DNA of 64,000 nucleotides from Rouxiella sp. S1S-2 (GTDB lineage Bacteria; Pseudomonadota; Gammaproteobacteria; Enterobacterales; Enterobacteriaceae): NCBI RefSeq assembly GCF_009208105.1, contig NZ_WFKL01000001.1, positions 620,001 to 684,000 of the forward strand, read 5' to 3'. Shown piece by piece: positions 48,368 to 59,021 of this stretch (position 1 is its first letter; each line of letters starts with the position of its first letter). The notes under the pieces were generated by a model. It saw only the letters and a program-made list of their open reading frames with translations, ran no database searches and was not told where the DNA came from. The position numbers and the translations under genes were made by a program.

Positions 48368-49392
48368 CCTCGACTCAGCCCCCGATGACGGCGAACCAGC
48401 CAAATCAATACCGGCGCACCGATAATGGCAGTGACCACCGAAACCCGCATTTCACCCACCACCAGCAGGCGGCCAATCAGGTCGGCGGCCAGCAGCAGCG
48501 AAGGGGTGAGTACCAGCGTCCAAGGCAGCATCCAGCGTGGATTGGATCGAGAAAGGCGTCGTGCGATGTGCGGCATCATCAATCCCACAAAACCAATCGG
48601 ACCCACCGCCGCCGTGGCGCTGCCGCACAGCAGCGTAATCGCCAGCAACCCGCAGAGCTGCGTCAGGGCAATCCGGGTACCCAGTGCGGTAGCCAGTTCG
48701 CTGCCCATGGTCAAATTGTTCAGCGCTCGGCCCATGAAAAGGGTTAACACGCTGGCAAAAATTATCGGTAACGCCACGGTGCGAATCACCGACATGCTGC
48801 GAATATCCAGTGAACCTGCTTGCCAGAAGCGCAATTGATCTAAAGCCTGGGGATTAAGCAAAGCGATACCCGAAGACATGCCTTCAAGCACGGCACCCAG
48901 CGCCACACCGGCCAGCGTCAGGCGAATGGGGTTGATCCTTCCCCGCCCCAGTGCGCCGATTATCGCCACCAGCAGGGTCGCCACCAGCGCACCGCCAAAG
49001 GCGTACCACAAAAATTGTTCGATGTGTGTCGCACCAAAAAAGGCGATACCGACAACGACTGCAAAACCTGCACCGGCGTTGACGCCAAGAATGCCGGGGT
49101 CGGCCAGCGGGTTGCGGGTCAAAATCTGCATCAGCGCGCCCGACAGGCCAAGCGCCACGCCCGCAAGAATGCCGGCCAGCGTACGGGGTAGGCGAGCATC
49201 AAGAATAATCACGCAGTCGGCGCTGGAGCATTGGCCCTTTAACGCCTGTATCACCTTGTCGAGCGGGATTGATTTTTCACCCACTGAAAGGCTGAGCGCC
49301 ACCATAACCAGTAGCAGCAATATGGCGAGCAGCATTCCACTCAGTTGGCGTGGAACGGGCGGGAGGGCAGTAGACATCATAAGCCGAGACAT
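48364..49392 (-). CDS. fepD: ferric enterobactin permease FepD
   Basis: 342 residues from the ATG at 49392 (MSRLMMSTALPPVPRQ). It is preferred over frames to 49407 or 49419 because GAAAGG lies 5 bases before it. FecCD permease: DARLPRTLAGILAGVALG, LTRNPLADPGILGVNAGA and VGPIGFVGLMMPHIAR are hallmark segments. First gene of fepD-fepG-fepC, divergent from entS. Confidence 0.94.
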   Translation of the reverse strand: MSRLMMSTALPPVPRQLSGMLLAILLLLVMVALSLSVGEKSIPLDKVIQALKGQCSSADCVIILDARLPRTLAGILAGVALGLSGALMQILTRNPLADPGILGVNAGAGFAVVVGIAFFGATHIEQFLWYAFGGALVATLLVAIIGALGRGRINPIRLTLAGVALGAVLEGMSSGIALLNPQALDQLRFWQAGSLDIRSMSVIRTVALPIIFASVLTLFMGRALNNLTMGSELATALGTRIALTQLCGLLAITLLCGSATAAVGPIGFVGLMMPHIARRLSRSNPRWMLPWTLVLTPSLLLAADLIGRLLVVGEMRVSVVTAIIGAPVLIWLVRRHRGLSRG

Positions 49393-49455
49393 AGCAGCCT
49401 TTCTCATCGATACAGTCAATCGAAACGGTCCATCGAAGCTAACTCATTAAGTAAT

Positions 49456-49480
49456 GGTAATGATATTTATTATCGTTATC
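49456..49480. promoter_or_regulatory. overlapping Fur boxes in the fepD-entS divergent region
   Basis: Two 19-bp Fur-box matches are offset by 6 bp: 49456-49474 (16 of 19 to the classical consensus) and 49462-49480 (15 of 19). The 6-bp step is the usual overlap for two Fur dimers. It would control fepDGC and entS. Confidence 0.85.
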
Positions 49481-49593
49481 GCTTGTATTTGTATATGGTA
49501 GCATGACTCATTGAAAGGTTGCAGTAACCACTGCAGCTTTCCACCGCCGGCCGTCTGGCCGACACCCCAGTGACTTTTGGATCTTATTTTGTA

Positions 49594-50862
49594 ATGGATA
49601 AACCCTCGATTTTACTTAACTTTAGTTTACTCAAAACCCACCCGGCCTTTCGCTCGGTGTTTTTTGCCCGCTTTATCTCGATTTTGGCACTTGGGCTGTT
49701 GGGTATTGCACTGCCGGTACAAATTCAGGCACTGACAGGCTCCCCCCTGCTGGTGGGGCTGGCAGTGACACTGGCTGCAAGCGGTATGTTTGTTGGATTG
49801 ATCATGGGCGGCGTGATGGCCGACCGCTACGAGCGCCGCCGGCTTATCCTGTTTGCGCGCTCAACCTGCGGTCTGGGCTTTATTGGCCTGTGCATTAATG
49901 CGGCGCTGCCGTCGCCGTCGCTCACGGTTATCTATTTCTTGTCCGTATGGGACGGTTTTTTTGGCGCGGTGGGCGTGACGGCGCTGCTGGCTGCAACGCC
50001 CACCTTGGTCGGGCGTGAAAATCTGGTTCAGGCCGGTGCGTTAAGCATGCTGACCGTGCGCTTTGGTTCGATTCTTTCTCCTGCGGTTGGGGGGATAATC
50101 ATTGCCAGCGGCGGCGTAGTGTGGAATTACGCACTGGCGGCGCTGGGGACGTTACTGACGTTGGTGCCATTGCTGCGTTTACCGCAACTATCACCGCCGC
50201 CGCAGCCTCGTGAGCATCCGCTGCGCGCCTTGGTCAGCGGATTCCGCTTTTTATTTGAAAATAAAATCATCGGTATGGTCGCGCTGATAGGTGCCTTGCT
50301 CACCATGGCCAGCGCCGTGCGTGTGCTCTATCCGGCGCTGGCGGGCGTTTGGCAGGTAGATGCCTCCAGGCTCGGTTTGATGTATGCGGCGGTTCCCCTC
50401 GGCGCGGCAATGGGCGCATTCACCAGCGGCCGGGTAGCGGGCGTAGCTCGGCCCGGCAGGATGATGCTGATGACCGCCCTCTTCGCCTTCATTGCCGTCG
50501 GGCTATTTAGTCTGATGCCGTGGTATGGCATGGCGCTGTTGTGTTTGGCGATTTTTGGCTATCTCAGCGCCATTAACTCACTGTTGCAGTACGGGCTAAT
50601 TCAGCGTCTGACGCCGGACGCCTATTTAGGCCGAGTCAACGGGCTGTGGACCGCGCAAAACGTGACGGGCGATGCGTTGGGAGCATTACTGCTGGGCGCG
50701 ATGGGGTCGGTGATGCTGCCTGTCACTAGCTCGGCGAGTTTTGGTCTGGGCGCTGCCATCGTGGGCGTGGTGCTGGCCTTTTCCCTCGGGGCGCTACGAC
50801 AGGTAGGTAACGGCGAAGTAGAGTCGGCCTCACAACCCATCAAGACAGTAAAGGAGCGTTAA
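49594..50862 (+). CDS. entS: enterobactin exporter EntS (MFS)
   Basis: 422 residues from the ATG at 49594; the GTG 24 bases upstream would add eight residues. [21 protein letters not shown] opens as in the family. Twelve hydrophobic segments with MFS loop motifs ([12 protein letters not shown], about 70-81) and [19 protein letters not shown] near residue 350. It exports enterobactin across the inner membrane. Followed by a hairpin at 50886. Confidence 0.95.
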   Translation: MDKPSILLNFSLLKTHPAFRSVFFARFISILALGLLGIALPVQIQALTGSPLLVGLAVTLAASGMFVGLIMGGVMADRYERRRLILFARSTCGLGFIGLCINAALPSPSLTVIYFLSVWDGFFGAVGVTALLAATPTLVGRENLVQAGALSMLTVRFGSILSPAVGGIIIASGGVVWNYALAALGTLLTLVPLLRLPQLSPPPQPREHPLRALVSGFRFLFENKIIGMVALIGALLTMASAVRVLYPALAGVWQVDASRLGLMYAAVPLGAAMGAFTSGRVAGVARPGRMMLMTALFAFIAVGLFSLMPWYGMALLCLAIFGYLSAINSLLQYGLIQRLTPDAYLGRVNGLWTAQNVTGDALGALLLGAMGSVMLPVTSSASFGLGAAIVGVVLAFSLGALRQVGNGEVESASQPIKTVKER

Positions 50863-50885
50863 GCCGCGCTTGAACGTGTTTCACT

Positions 50886-50912
50886 GCGCCAGCTTAGGTT
50901 GGCGCTTGCTTT
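50886..50912 (+). terminator. terminator after entS
   Basis: GCGCCA (50886-50891) pairs with TGGCGC (50900-50905) around an 8-base loop, followed by TTGCTTT. It separates entS from the unrelated gene downstream. Confidence 0.7.
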
Positions 50913-51101
50913 GAGTTTCCACTTCTTCTCTCCTGCCTACTTTTCGTGAATTTGTCTAAATCCAATAGGAAGTCACTAAAACCGATAATGTGGCGGCGTT
51001 ATTAGTTTTACGCTAGGGGTTCTATCAGGCCTGGGAGGAAAAAATTTTCACTGCATATTTTTCATTCCTGGGACTTCTGCCCAATGTATTCAAGGAATGA
51101 A

Positions 51102-54074
51102 ATGCACATCAATAACCCAATTAACAATAATCCTTCGGCATCAGGGTATTGTAGCTTTAATAGCCCAGGCATCGAGAGCTTTGATGAGGGCTCTGGCCTT
51201 AATTATGCCGAACACGGCCGGGTGCTCGATCAGTTGGAAAGTTTACAAAGCCCAGAATGGAATCAGGGCACGCGTGCGCTTTTCCTGCAAGTCGTTCGGG
51301 ATACGGATAAAGAGCAGCTGGGTACGAGCAGTGCGGCCTCTTTAGACTTCTCTTGGCTAGAGAAAACTGCCTGTGAAAAAGATACGTTTATCAAATTCGT
51401 CATTGCACAGTGTGAAGGACACGATGTCAGCGATCTGCAGGATCACGAACTCGATTTGCTGGTAACCCCCCAAAAAGTGCAGGAGTTCACTCAGGCTATT
51501 TCAGAGCAGACATTCAAACTTGCTGACCAATATGAGAAAAGCTTCAAAGACCTTGAACAAGGGATCCATGGGTTATCGGATAAATTGGACAATAAAAAAT
51601 GGGACTTTGCCTGCTGTGAAAAAGTATTGAAACTGGTCCCATTGTTAAGCAATAGAATGGATTCTGGCGACAAGGCTGATAAAAGCTCCAGCGTGAAGGA
51701 CAATCCAGGAAAGGTCAGCTTTCAAAACCTGAGAAAGCATATTGATAGTCACTTCAGTAAAGATGAAGGCTCAAAGCAGGGTGGGGTAATCGACCGCAGG
51801 CAGTTTCTGCAACTTGTGGTTGCCGCTCAACGCGGAACTGGCGCAAGCCAACCGACTCGAAATGAAACGGAAGTTTTACTGAGTATGCTTCAGGGATTAC
51901 TTGCAGCGCTGCCGGGTAGGTGTCAGAGCGCACTGCTCAAAGACGATATCCCTCATAATCCTATGTCGCATCTCGAGCCGGAAAGAGCTTTTCGTCAGCC
52001 TCAGGAACAGGGACGCGCGCTTGATAAATTGACGCTGCCGGAGAAGGCGCTGTGGTTGTTTCATACGCTTAACTCGGTCTCAGCGATTACTACGGTTCCA
52101 GAGACGCCACCCACTTTAAAACGCGACGCCAAGATCGGCGAACAAAGACAATCTCGCTATGAAATGCCAGACAAAAACGCGTCAAAAAAAGCGGCAGATA
52201 TGCCAGTTGCTGCTGGACCATTAAATGCCGCCGCTAACAGTTTGTTGGCGGGTATGGCGGTAACGGCTATCGCAGGTCCGGTGGCGGGTGCAGCCGCGGC
52301 GCTATTGGCACTTCTACCTGATGCTGTTCAGGGCGGGCGTATAATAGGCCCGATCGCCCCAAACGATTCGTTGAGCAATTTGTACCCTTTGCTTGACGCA
52401 AATGTAAATATGGAGCCCAATAAACCCGTCTTGGATTATTTTACGGAGATACTTGCCTATAAATGTAAGCGTAGCGGTATGTCTGGGGATGTATTTAAGA
52501 AAATTCAGGACACTAAGGTTAAAGTGAGTGTCTTCAATATCAACAAGGGGGGACTACTAACAGGGACTAAAAATACTTTTATAAGAGTAACGCCCCTTGA
52601 GATAGCGACGGGTGAATTATTGAGAAAACTGACACCACTAATTGGATCTAATAGAGCACACAATAACCAGAGTTATAAAATAGAATGGCCTGCTGAGTTT
52701 AAAAATAACGGCATAAGTACGACCTTTACAGATGACAGCTTACAAACTTATGTCAACATGAAAATGAAACGTACAGTTTCCTCAGCCACTGCTCTTAATT
52801 CAATAAAAGATTCGATCCGAGCATCTGCCGAAACGAACGCTTACATCCATAATCAAATGAATATGGCCACGCACACTAATTTCGATAAGGTCAGCTCAGA
52901 AGATCTCAATGATGTTCAGCAGATAAAATTCAAGGGGTATCCTGTCTCGAATCTATTCTTGGTTGGAAGAATGATTCATGGTACCAGCAGCAGTTTTGTG
53001 CCTGTTAAATTAAAGGATGCTGAAAACAATCTCGCGGGCCAGACTGAACTGTTAATAGAGATGAATGCTGGATTGCCTAAGAGTCAACAGAATAAAGTCC
53101 CCGCATCATTTGCGTCTCTTGAAGGTAAATATAATCTGTTGAAGATGTTTTTCACCGGAGTGACATCGCCATTTTCCTTAGGTGAAAAAGGGCGTGTTCA
53201 GGATATTTTAGCTAAAGTCGTCGTTGACAATTTCGAAGATGATTTTGATAGACTTATCGTGTCGCGTGGAGAATCAACATTATTCGCGTTGGCGGGGGGC
53301 ATTGAAGTTTTACTTAAACTTTTACCTTTCTGGGCTCCATTTACTGGAATGAGTATCTCTGCCAATATAGGGCTCGGTTTATGTAATGCAGTACCTTCTA
53401 CATTAAAAGCCTTGGCTGAAGATGATAGAGCGAAAACTATAGCTCATCTTAGAGACGGTTTGACGGCATTGTCAACGCATTTATTGGCAGGTATTTTAGC
53501 CACACGACCGATTATTCCAAGGGGTTTATCATTAGCCAAGGAAGTAAGACATACAGCTGATAAAATCTTGGATAATCCTAATGATAAATTAATAACCCTC
53601 TCAAAATTTGTTGATAAGTTATTTAGCATGAAATTTAACTTTGTTGCGAAAGACACTCAGACTGTCGCCGCCTTTTTAAAGTTAAACGTGCCACCCGCTG
53701 CTGTCAACTTATTAGTGAGATTTTTGGGGGGAGTCTCAAAAGCAGTATATAATTTGTTGGCAACGGCGTCCAAAGAGAGGCAATTAGCAGCAGCGAATGC
53801 GGCAATTGCTCACATAGATAGGCAATCAGTAACAGCGAATGCGCCAATTGCTCCCAGAGATAGTACACTAAACTATGTGTCCTATACTATTGAGGAGGGG
53901 GATACCTTCAAAGATATTGCCAAAAAAGCCTATGGGGCCAATAGAGAAGACCGATATGTTGAACTGTTCAACGCCAACAGAGATTTACTTGCATCTCTTG
54001 AAGGGCCATTACCCGTGGGGCAGACATTACGAATTCCTGTCGTACCCGGTATGATGAGTGGGTGGGGAGCATAG
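51102..54074 (+). CDS. 990-residue protein of unknown function with C-terminal LysM domain
   Basis: 990 residues from the ATG at 51102. The ATG at 51084 would place its own AAGGA binding site inside the frame, so 51102 is preferred. No signal peptide. The N-terminal 370 residues are hydrophilic and helix-prone. A hydrophobic Ala/Gly-rich segment lies at about 380-408 (MAVTAIAGPVAGAAAALLAL) and a second at about 727-766 (LFALAGG, LLPFWAPFTGM). A 14-residue tandem duplication at about 893-920 leads to a LysM domain (about 924-980: YTIEEGDTFKDIAKKAYG, then GQTLRIPVVPG). The build suggests a large toxin or effector, as in dermonecrotic-toxin-like proteins, but I do not recognise the family. It is inserted between entS and fepB and not matched in the E. 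coli cluster. The middle is AT-rich compared with the ent genes. Confidence 0.7.
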   Translation: MHINNPINNNPSASGYCSFNSPGIESFDEGSGLNYAEHGRVLDQLESLQSPEWNQGTRALFLQVVRDTDKEQLGTSSAASLDFSWLEKTACEKDTFIKFVIAQCEGHDVSDLQDHELDLLVTPQKVQEFTQAISEQTFKLADQYEKSFKDLEQGIHGLSDKLDNKKWDFACCEKVLKLVPLLSNRMDSGDKADKSSSVKDNPGKVSFQNLRKHIDSHFSKDEGSKQGGVIDRRQFLQLVVAAQRGTGASQPTRNETEVLLSMLQGLLAALPGRCQSALLKDDIPHNPMSHLEPERAFRQPQEQGRALDKLTLPEKALWLFHTLNSVSAITTVPETPPTLKRDAKIGEQRQSRYEMPDKNASKKAADMPVAAGPLNAAANSLLAGMAVTAIAGPVAGAAAALLALLPDAVQGGRIIGPIAPNDSLSNLYPLLDANVNMEPNKPVLDYFTEILAYKCKRSGMSGDVFKKIQDTKVKVSVFNINKGGLLTGTKNTFIRVTPLEIATGELLRKLTPLIGSNRAHNNQSYKIEWPAEFKNNGISTTFTDDSLQTYVNMKMKRTVSSATALNSIKDSIRASAETNAYIHNQMNMATHTNFDKVSSEDLNDVQQIKFKGYPVSNLFLVGRMIHGTSSSFVPVKLKDAENNLAGQTELLIEMNAGLPKSQQNKVPASFASLEGKYNLLKMFFTGVTSPFSLGEKGRVQDILAKVVVDNFEDDFDRLIVSRGESTLFALAGGIEVLLKLLPFWAPFTGMSISANIGLGLCNAVPSTLKALAEDDRAKTIAHLRDGLTALSTHLLAGILATRPIIPRGLSLAKEVRHTADKILDNPNDKLITLSKFVDKLFSMKFNFVAKDTQTVAAFLKLNVPPAAVNLLVRFLGGVSKAVYNLLATASKERQLAAANAAIAHIDRQSVTANAPIAPRDSTLNYVSYTIEEGDTFKDIAKKAYGANREDRYVELFNANRDLLASLEGPLPVGQTLRIPVVPGMMSGWGA
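53778..53861 (+). repeat. 42-bp tandem repeat in the linker before LysM
   Basis: Two 42-base units (53778-53819 and 53820-53861), both starting AGGCAAT and carrying GCGAATGCG and CAATTGCTC. They encode RQLAAANAAIAHID and RQSVTANAPIAPRD. A recent in-frame duplication that lengthens the linker. Confidence 0.85.
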
Positions 54075-54129
54075 TTTACTTGGTCGTTTCAATCTCAAAC
54101 ACACTCTGTTCCCCAACCCACCAAGCGGA

Positions 54130-55095
54130 TTAATGGCCGCTAAACTGCGTTTCCAGCTGCGTCAGCAGATTGCTGGCGCTGTAGTAATCCAGTCGGAAGG
54201 TGTCGTTGCCTAAGGCAAACACCTGCTTGTTTTGTACCGCAGGCAGGTGGCTCAGGAACACATTGCTTTCCAGACGCTTAGCATCAGTTTGATCACCGGC
54301 AAACAGCAGCAGCGATTTGCCGTTTAAGCCCATCGCCATGTTTTCACCCGCCAACTGAATAATGTCCTTGCGAATGCCCTGCGTTTGACCGCTGGCGACA
54401 TTGGCCGGAGGTTGTGCCAGCGTAAAGCCCAGCTGTTCCAGCATTTGCCCCTGCGGGGAGGCCGGTGTCCACAGGTTGGCGGCTTTGCCGTCGGGACGAT
54501 AAACCAAAGCCGAGACTGGCTGCGCAGGTAAATGAATACTTTGCTTTAGGGCTTTCTCGCGTGCGTCAAAGCTGGCGACGGTTTTAGCCGCATCGGCTTC
54601 TTTACCGGTCGCTTCACCCAATTCTACTGCCAGTTCCTGCCAACTTTTGTCATCGTAATTCACCACCATCACCGGCGCGAGCGCGGAAAGCTGGTCGTAA
54701 ACTTTTAGCGCAGAATCTCCGCCGGTGGCGGCAATAATAATTAAATCAGGCGCTTCACCGGCAATCGCCTCGGCGTTGGGTTCACCGATATAAAGGCGTT
54801 TTACCGCACGTTGTTTGGCGATGCTGCTCCACTGACGAAAGAAACCCTGGTCGTCCGAGATGCGGGTATTGGGGCTGGTGGCACCGCTGGCAATCACAGG
54901 CGCATTAATAGCCAGCAGTGTGCCGGTGACGGTGACGCTGGTGGAAACAATACGCTGAGGAGGATGTTGCAGAGTTATCACCCCGTGCGAGGTTTTAATC
55001 TCTCTTGGCCAACCTTCGGCTGCATGGGCCGAAACCGTCAGAAGGGTGAATATTCCTAAAATAGCGGCCAAAGGGCGCAACGTTGTTAACTTCAT
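54130..55095 (-). CDS. fepB: ferric enterobactin periplasmic binding protein FepB
   Basis: 321 residues. Signal peptide ending SAHA (about residue 25), then a class III (BtuF-type) binding protein with [18 protein letters not shown] in the first lobe and a long interdomain helix. Carries ferric enterobactin from FepA to FepDG. Divergent from entC across the strongest Fur box of the window. Confidence 0.95.
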   Translation of the reverse strand: MKLTTLRPLAAILGIFTLLTVSAHAAEGWPREIKTSHGVITLQHPPQRIVSTSVTVTGTLLAINAPVIASGATSPNTRISDDQGFFRQWSSIAKQRAVKRLYIGEPNAEAIAGEAPDLIIIAATGGDSALKVYDQLSALAPVMVVNYDDKSWQELAVELGEATGKEADAAKTVASFDAREKALKQSIHLPAQPVSALVYRPDGKAANLWTPASPQGQMLEQLGFTLAQPPANVASGQTQGIRKDIIQLAGENMAMGLNGKSLLLFAGDQTDAKRLESNVFLSHLPAVQNKQVFALGNDTFRLDYYSASNLLTQLETQFSGH

Positions 55096-55230
55096 TTTAA
55101 GACCTTAATTGTGAATAACTGCCGGTTTCATTTGGGGAAATCCAGTAAGAATGCCAGCGAATTGCTCCGGGGCAAAATTCCGTTTCATTGACACTGTTAC
55201 ACTCATCACGTACTTTAAACGCGATCAAAT

Positions 55231-55262
55231 ACAAATGATAATAATTATCATGCAAATTATCA
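55231..55262. promoter_or_regulatory. Fur box in the fepB-entC divergent region
   Basis: TGATAATAATTATCA at 55236-55250 is a perfect 7-1-7 Fur core, and the half-site ATTATCA recurs at 55256-55262. It sits 51 bases before the entC ATG and about 140 before fepB, controlling both. Confidence 0.92.
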
Positions 55263-55300
55263 TTACTTTTTGTGTGAATACACTGCGTGGGAGTGTACAG

Positions 55301-56503
55301 ATGGATACTGTGATGAAAGAGCGCGATTTAGCCGGTAAACAGCGCGAGGCCGAAAACATCAATTTTGCCGACCTTTCCCCTACCTCGGGTTTTTTCTTTA
55401 CATCGCCTTTCAAAAGCCTGAGCACGGAAGGTTGCTTGACCAACGTCCGTGAGCCTGCCGTCGATGGCGATGCGATTAACGGTAAATTTCAACAGGCGGT
55501 GCAGGCTGCATTTTCCGATGCTCGCGCAGCGGGAATCAAACATCCCGTACTTTGCGGGGCAATACCTTTTGATAAACGCCAACCTTCGGCTCTATTTGTG
55601 CCAAAAAAGACGCACTGGATTGAGCGCAGCGCGGTAATGTCCGCAGTTCAGGCCCAGGAAAGCGAGCTACCGGCCGTGCTAAGTAAAACGGAGTTGCCTG
55701 AACAGCAGCAGTTTATGCAGATGGTTACCGATGCGGTGCAGGCGATGAACGACGGTAAGTTAGATAAAGCCGTACTATCGCGTCTGCTGGAGATTAAAAC
55801 GCGCGGTGCGGTAGAACGTCCGGCGCTGTTGAACCGCGTCATTGTCCAAAACCCTAACGGCTATCACTTTCACGTTCCGCTGGAGCAGGGGGCGCTTATC
55901 GGTGCCAGCCCAGAGCTGCTGCTGCGTAAAAATGGCAATAAGTTTTACTCTAATCCACTTGCCGGTTCTGCCCGTCGCGAAAGCTGCCCACAGCAGGACG
56001 CCGAAGTGAGTCGCGTTTTACTCGATTCGGGCAAGGATTTGTATGAACACCAGATAGTGACCGAAGGCATGCGCCGGGTATTGGCGTGCCGCAGTCGTCA
56101 TTTACACATCCCCGCCACGCCAGAGCTTTTGAGCACGCCGACCCTGTGGCACTTGTCTACCCCGATTGATGGCGACGTGCTGGATCCGCAGGAAAATGCC
56201 CTGTCGCTGGCCTGTCTTCTGCATCCGACGCCGGCGCTTTGCGGGTCACCGACGCGAATTGCCCGTGATTTGATCGAGCAACTCGAACCTTTCGATCGAG
56301 GCCTGTTTGGCGGGATCGTCGGCTGGTGTGACGATCGTGGTAATGGTGAATGGGTGGTTACGATCCGCTGTGGCACCGTTAACGGCGATCAGGTGCGGCT
56401 GTTTGCTGGAGCAGGCATCGTTCCTGACTCCTCTCCTGAATCTGAGTGGCGCGAAACTGGCGTAAAACTGAATACCATGCTTCGCGCATTTGGTTTGAAC
56501 TAA
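55301..56503 (+). CDS. entC: isochorismate synthase EntC
   Basis: 400 residues from the ATG at 55301 ([12 protein letters not shown]). GGGAG stands 9 bases before and the E. coli protein (391) begins at this point; the open frame to 55151 crosses the Fur box and is not used. Chorismate-binding fold with [20 protein letters not shown] and [15 protein letters not shown]. It converts chorismate to isochorismate, the first step of DHB synthesis. First gene of entCEBA. Confidence 0.95.
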   Translation: MDTVMKERDLAGKQREAENINFADLSPTSGFFFTSPFKSLSTEGCLTNVREPAVDGDAINGKFQQAVQAAFSDARAAGIKHPVLCGAIPFDKRQPSALFVPKKTHWIERSAVMSAVQAQESELPAVLSKTELPEQQQFMQMVTDAVQAMNDGKLDKAVLSRLLEIKTRGAVERPALLNRVIVQNPNGYHFHVPLEQGALIGASPELLLRKNGNKFYSNPLAGSARRESCPQQDAEVSRVLLDSGKDLYEHQIVTEGMRRVLACRSRHLHIPATPELLSTPTLWHLSTPIDGDVLDPQENALSLACLLHPTPALCGSPTRIARDLIEQLEPFDRGLFGGIVGWCDDRGNGEWVVTIRCGTVNGDQVRLFAGAGIVPDSSPESEWRETGVKLNTMLRAFGLN

Positions 56504-56519
56504 GTCTGAGAATAAGAAT

Positions 56520-58148
56520 ATGAGCATAACCTTTACCGCCTGGCCGGAGAATTTTGCACGACTGTACCGCGAGCGCGGTTATTGGATAGATGAGCCGCTG
56601 ACCGACATTCTTACCCGTCAGGCCAACAATGACCATGTCGCGATGATTGATGCGACAGGCAGTCTGAGTTATCGCGAGCTTAACCAGCAGTCGGACAGTC
56701 TGGCGGGCGCGCTGCGTCGCCGAGGCCTGGTTGCAGGCGATACCGCCCTGGTGCAGCTGGGTAACGTTAACGAATTCTACGTGGTGTTTTTTGCGCTGTT
56801 GAAAATTGGCGTGGTGCCGGTTAATGCGTTGTTCAGCCATCAACGCACCGAGCTACAGTCGTATGCCAGCCAAATCAATCCTGCGCTGCTGATTGCCGAC
56901 CGCGACCACGTACTGTTTGGCGACGATACTTTTCTTGATGCTTTTTTGGCTCAGCACACCTCGCTGCGTCAGGTTGCGCTGCGCAATGCCGAACGCGCCG
57001 AGCAGTCGCTGGCGGCGTGGATAGCTGAACCCCAGCAAGAATTTACGGCGTCGCCAACTGCCGCGGATCAGGTCGCCTTCTTCCAGCTTTCGGGCGGAAG
57101 CACCGGTACGCCAAAGCTTATTCCTCGCACCCACAACGACTATTATTACAGCATTCGTGCCAGCGTGGAGGTTTGCCATTTTGACAGTGAAACGCGTTAT
57201 TTATGCGCGCTGCCGATAGCGCACAACTACCCGATGAGTTCTCCGGGCGCACTCGGCGTGTTTTACGGCGCTGGGCAAATGGTGCTGGCAGCTGACCCGA
57301 GTGCAACGGTCTGCTTCAAACTGATTGAACAACATAAAATTAACGTCACCGCGCTGGTTCCTCCGGCGGTCACGCTCTGGCTGCAAGCGATTGAAGAATG
57401 GGGCAGCAACCAGGCGCTGACCAGCTTGACGCTGTTGCAGGTTGGCGGTGCCAAGCTGGGGGAAACGCTGGCCGTGCGTATTCAAAATGAAATCGGTTGT
57501 CGGCTGCAGCAGGTGTTCGGCATGGCCGAAGGATTAGTGAACTACACGCGTTTGGACGATGACGAGTCGCATATTTTGACCACTCAGGGCTATCCGATGT
57601 CACCGGGTGACGAACTCTGGGTTGCGGATGAACAGGGTAATGCGCTGCCCGCCGGTGAAGTCGGGCGCCTGATGACGCGTGGCCCTTATACTTTTCGCGG
57701 CTATTATCAAAGCCCCGAGCACAACGCCGAAGCCTTTGATGAAAACGGCTTCTACTGCTCCGGTGACCTTATCTCACTGACTGAAGACGGCTATGTAAAA
57801 GTAGAAGGCCGTCTTAAGGATCAGATCAATCGCGGTGGCGAGAAAATTGCCGCCGAAGAGATTGAAAACCTGCTGCTGCGCCATCCAGAAATCGTCAATG
57901 CGGCCCTGGTGTCGATGCCCGACGAGCTGATGGGCGAGAAAAGCTGTGCCTTTATTATCTCAAATATTGAGCTGAAATCAGTGGCCCTCCGCCGCCACCT
58001 GCGCGAGCAGGGCATTGCTGAATTCAAGCTGCCCGACCGCTTTATCCGTGTCGACCGACTGCCGCTGACGCCGGTCGGTAAAATCGATAAAAAACTTTTG
58101 CGCCAAACTTTTGACGCGCAGTTGCCTACCCAATCCTCTGGAGAATAA
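56520..58148 (+). CDS. entE: 2,3-dihydroxybenzoate-AMP ligase EntE
   Basis: 542 residues. Stand-alone aryl-adenylating ANL enzyme: [19 protein letters not shown] (P-loop, about 190-208), [18 protein letters not shown], and the C-terminal [15 protein letters not shown] hinge with catalytic lysine in TPVGKIDKK. It activates DHB and loads it on the aryl carrier domain of EntB. It lies 16 bases after entC and 3 before entB. Confidence 0.97.
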   Translation: MSITFTAWPENFARLYRERGYWIDEPLTDILTRQANNDHVAMIDATGSLSYRELNQQSDSLAGALRRRGLVAGDTALVQLGNVNEFYVVFFALLKIGVVPVNALFSHQRTELQSYASQINPALLIADRDHVLFGDDTFLDAFLAQHTSLRQVALRNAERAEQSLAAWIAEPQQEFTASPTAADQVAFFQLSGGSTGTPKLIPRTHNDYYYSIRASVEVCHFDSETRYLCALPIAHNYPMSSPGALGVFYGAGQMVLAADPSATVCFKLIEQHKINVTALVPPAVTLWLQAIEEWGSNQALTSLTLLQVGGAKLGETLAVRIQNEIGCRLQQVFGMAEGLVNYTRLDDDESHILTTQGYPMSPGDELWVADEQGNALPAGEVGRLMTRGPYTFRGYYQSPEHNAEAFDENGFYCSGDLISLTEDGYVKVEGRLKDQINRGGEKIAAEEIENLLLRHPEIVNAALVSMPDELMGEKSCAFIISNIELKSVALRRHLREQGIAEFKLPDRFIRVDRLPLTPVGKIDKKLLRQTFDAQLPTQSSGE

Positions 58149-58151
58149 ACG

Positions 58152-59021
58152 ATGGCTATTCCAAAACTCGAATCTTATGCCTTGCCTAGCGTGGCTGAAC
58201 TGCCCACCAACAAGGTGAAATGGGAACTGGAACCCTCGCGCGCGGCGTTACTTATCCATGACATGCAGCAGTATTTTTTAAACTTCTGGGGAGAAGACAG
58301 CCCGCTGGTTAAGCAAGTGGTTGAGAACATTGCTAATCTTCGTCGCTACTGCAAGGCGCAGGGTATTCCGGTGTTTTATACCGCTCAGCCCAATAATCAG
58401 AGCGATGAAGACCGCGCGTTGCTTAACGACATGTGGGGACCTGGGCTAAATAAGCATCCTGAGCAGCAGGCAGTGGTTGCTGCGCTAGCACCGGACGAAG
58501 ACGATCAGGTGCTGGTGAAGTGGCGCTACAGTGCGTTTCATCGTTCGCCGCTGCAGGATATTTTGCAGGAAACCGGTCGCGATCAGCTGATCATTTGCGG
58601 GGTCTATGCGCACATCGGCTGCTTAACCACGGCGATTGACGGGTTCATGCGTAATATCCAGCCTTTCATGGTGGCCGACGGCTTGGCGGATTTCTCGCGC
58701 GATGAACATTTGATGGCACTGCGTTATACCGCTGGTCGCTGTGGTCGCGTGGTGATGACCGCCGATCTCATCAAGGAAGCGGCTAAGCCTGGCTATGCCA
58801 ACAAAGAGCAGCTGCGTAACGAAATTCTGCAATTGCTGGATGAAGACGCCGCTGATCTCGATAACGACGACAACCTGATTGATTACGGGCTGGACTCCGT
58901 ACGTATCATGGCGCTGGCAACGCGCTGGCGTAAAATTCGTGAAGATATCGACTTTGTGGCGCTGGCAAAAACACCAACTCTTAACGGCTGGTGGACGCTG
59001 TTGTCAGGAGAGAAAGCGTAA
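58152..59021 (+). CDS. entB: isochorismatase / aryl carrier protein EntB
   Basis: 289 residues (E. coli 285). The N-terminal isochorismatase domain (about 1-210) has LLIHDMQQYFLNF, VKWRYSAF and the GVYAHIGCLTTA motif; the C-terminal aryl carrier domain (about 215-289) has Ser249 in DYGLDSVRI, the phosphopantetheine site used by EntD. It makes DHB precursor and holds DHB for EntF. The stop overlaps the entA start (TAATG). Confidence 0.97.
   Translation: MAIPKLESYALPSVAELPTNKVKWELEPSRAALLIHDMQQYFLNFWGEDSPLVKQVVENIANLRRYCKAQGIPVFYTAQPNNQSDEDRALLNDMWGPGLNKHPEQQAVVAALAPDEDDQVLVKWRYSAFHRSPLQDILQETGRDQLIICGVYAHIGCLTTAIDGFMRNIQPFMVADGLADFSRDEHLMALRYTAGRCGRVVMTADLIKEAAKPGYANKEQLRNEILQLLDEDAADLDNDDNLIDYGLDSVRIMALATRWRKIREDIDFVALAKTPTLNGWWTLLSGEKA

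Noticed and set aside
48878..49450. 190-codon plus-strand frame opposite fepD
   Set aside because: Shadow of the permease gene; Pro/Ser/Thr-rich, and it would cross the Fur-regulated promoter region.
55151..55300. 50-codon N-terminal extension of entC
   Set aside because: It spans the Fur box and promoter; homology and the ribosome-binding site place the start at 55301.
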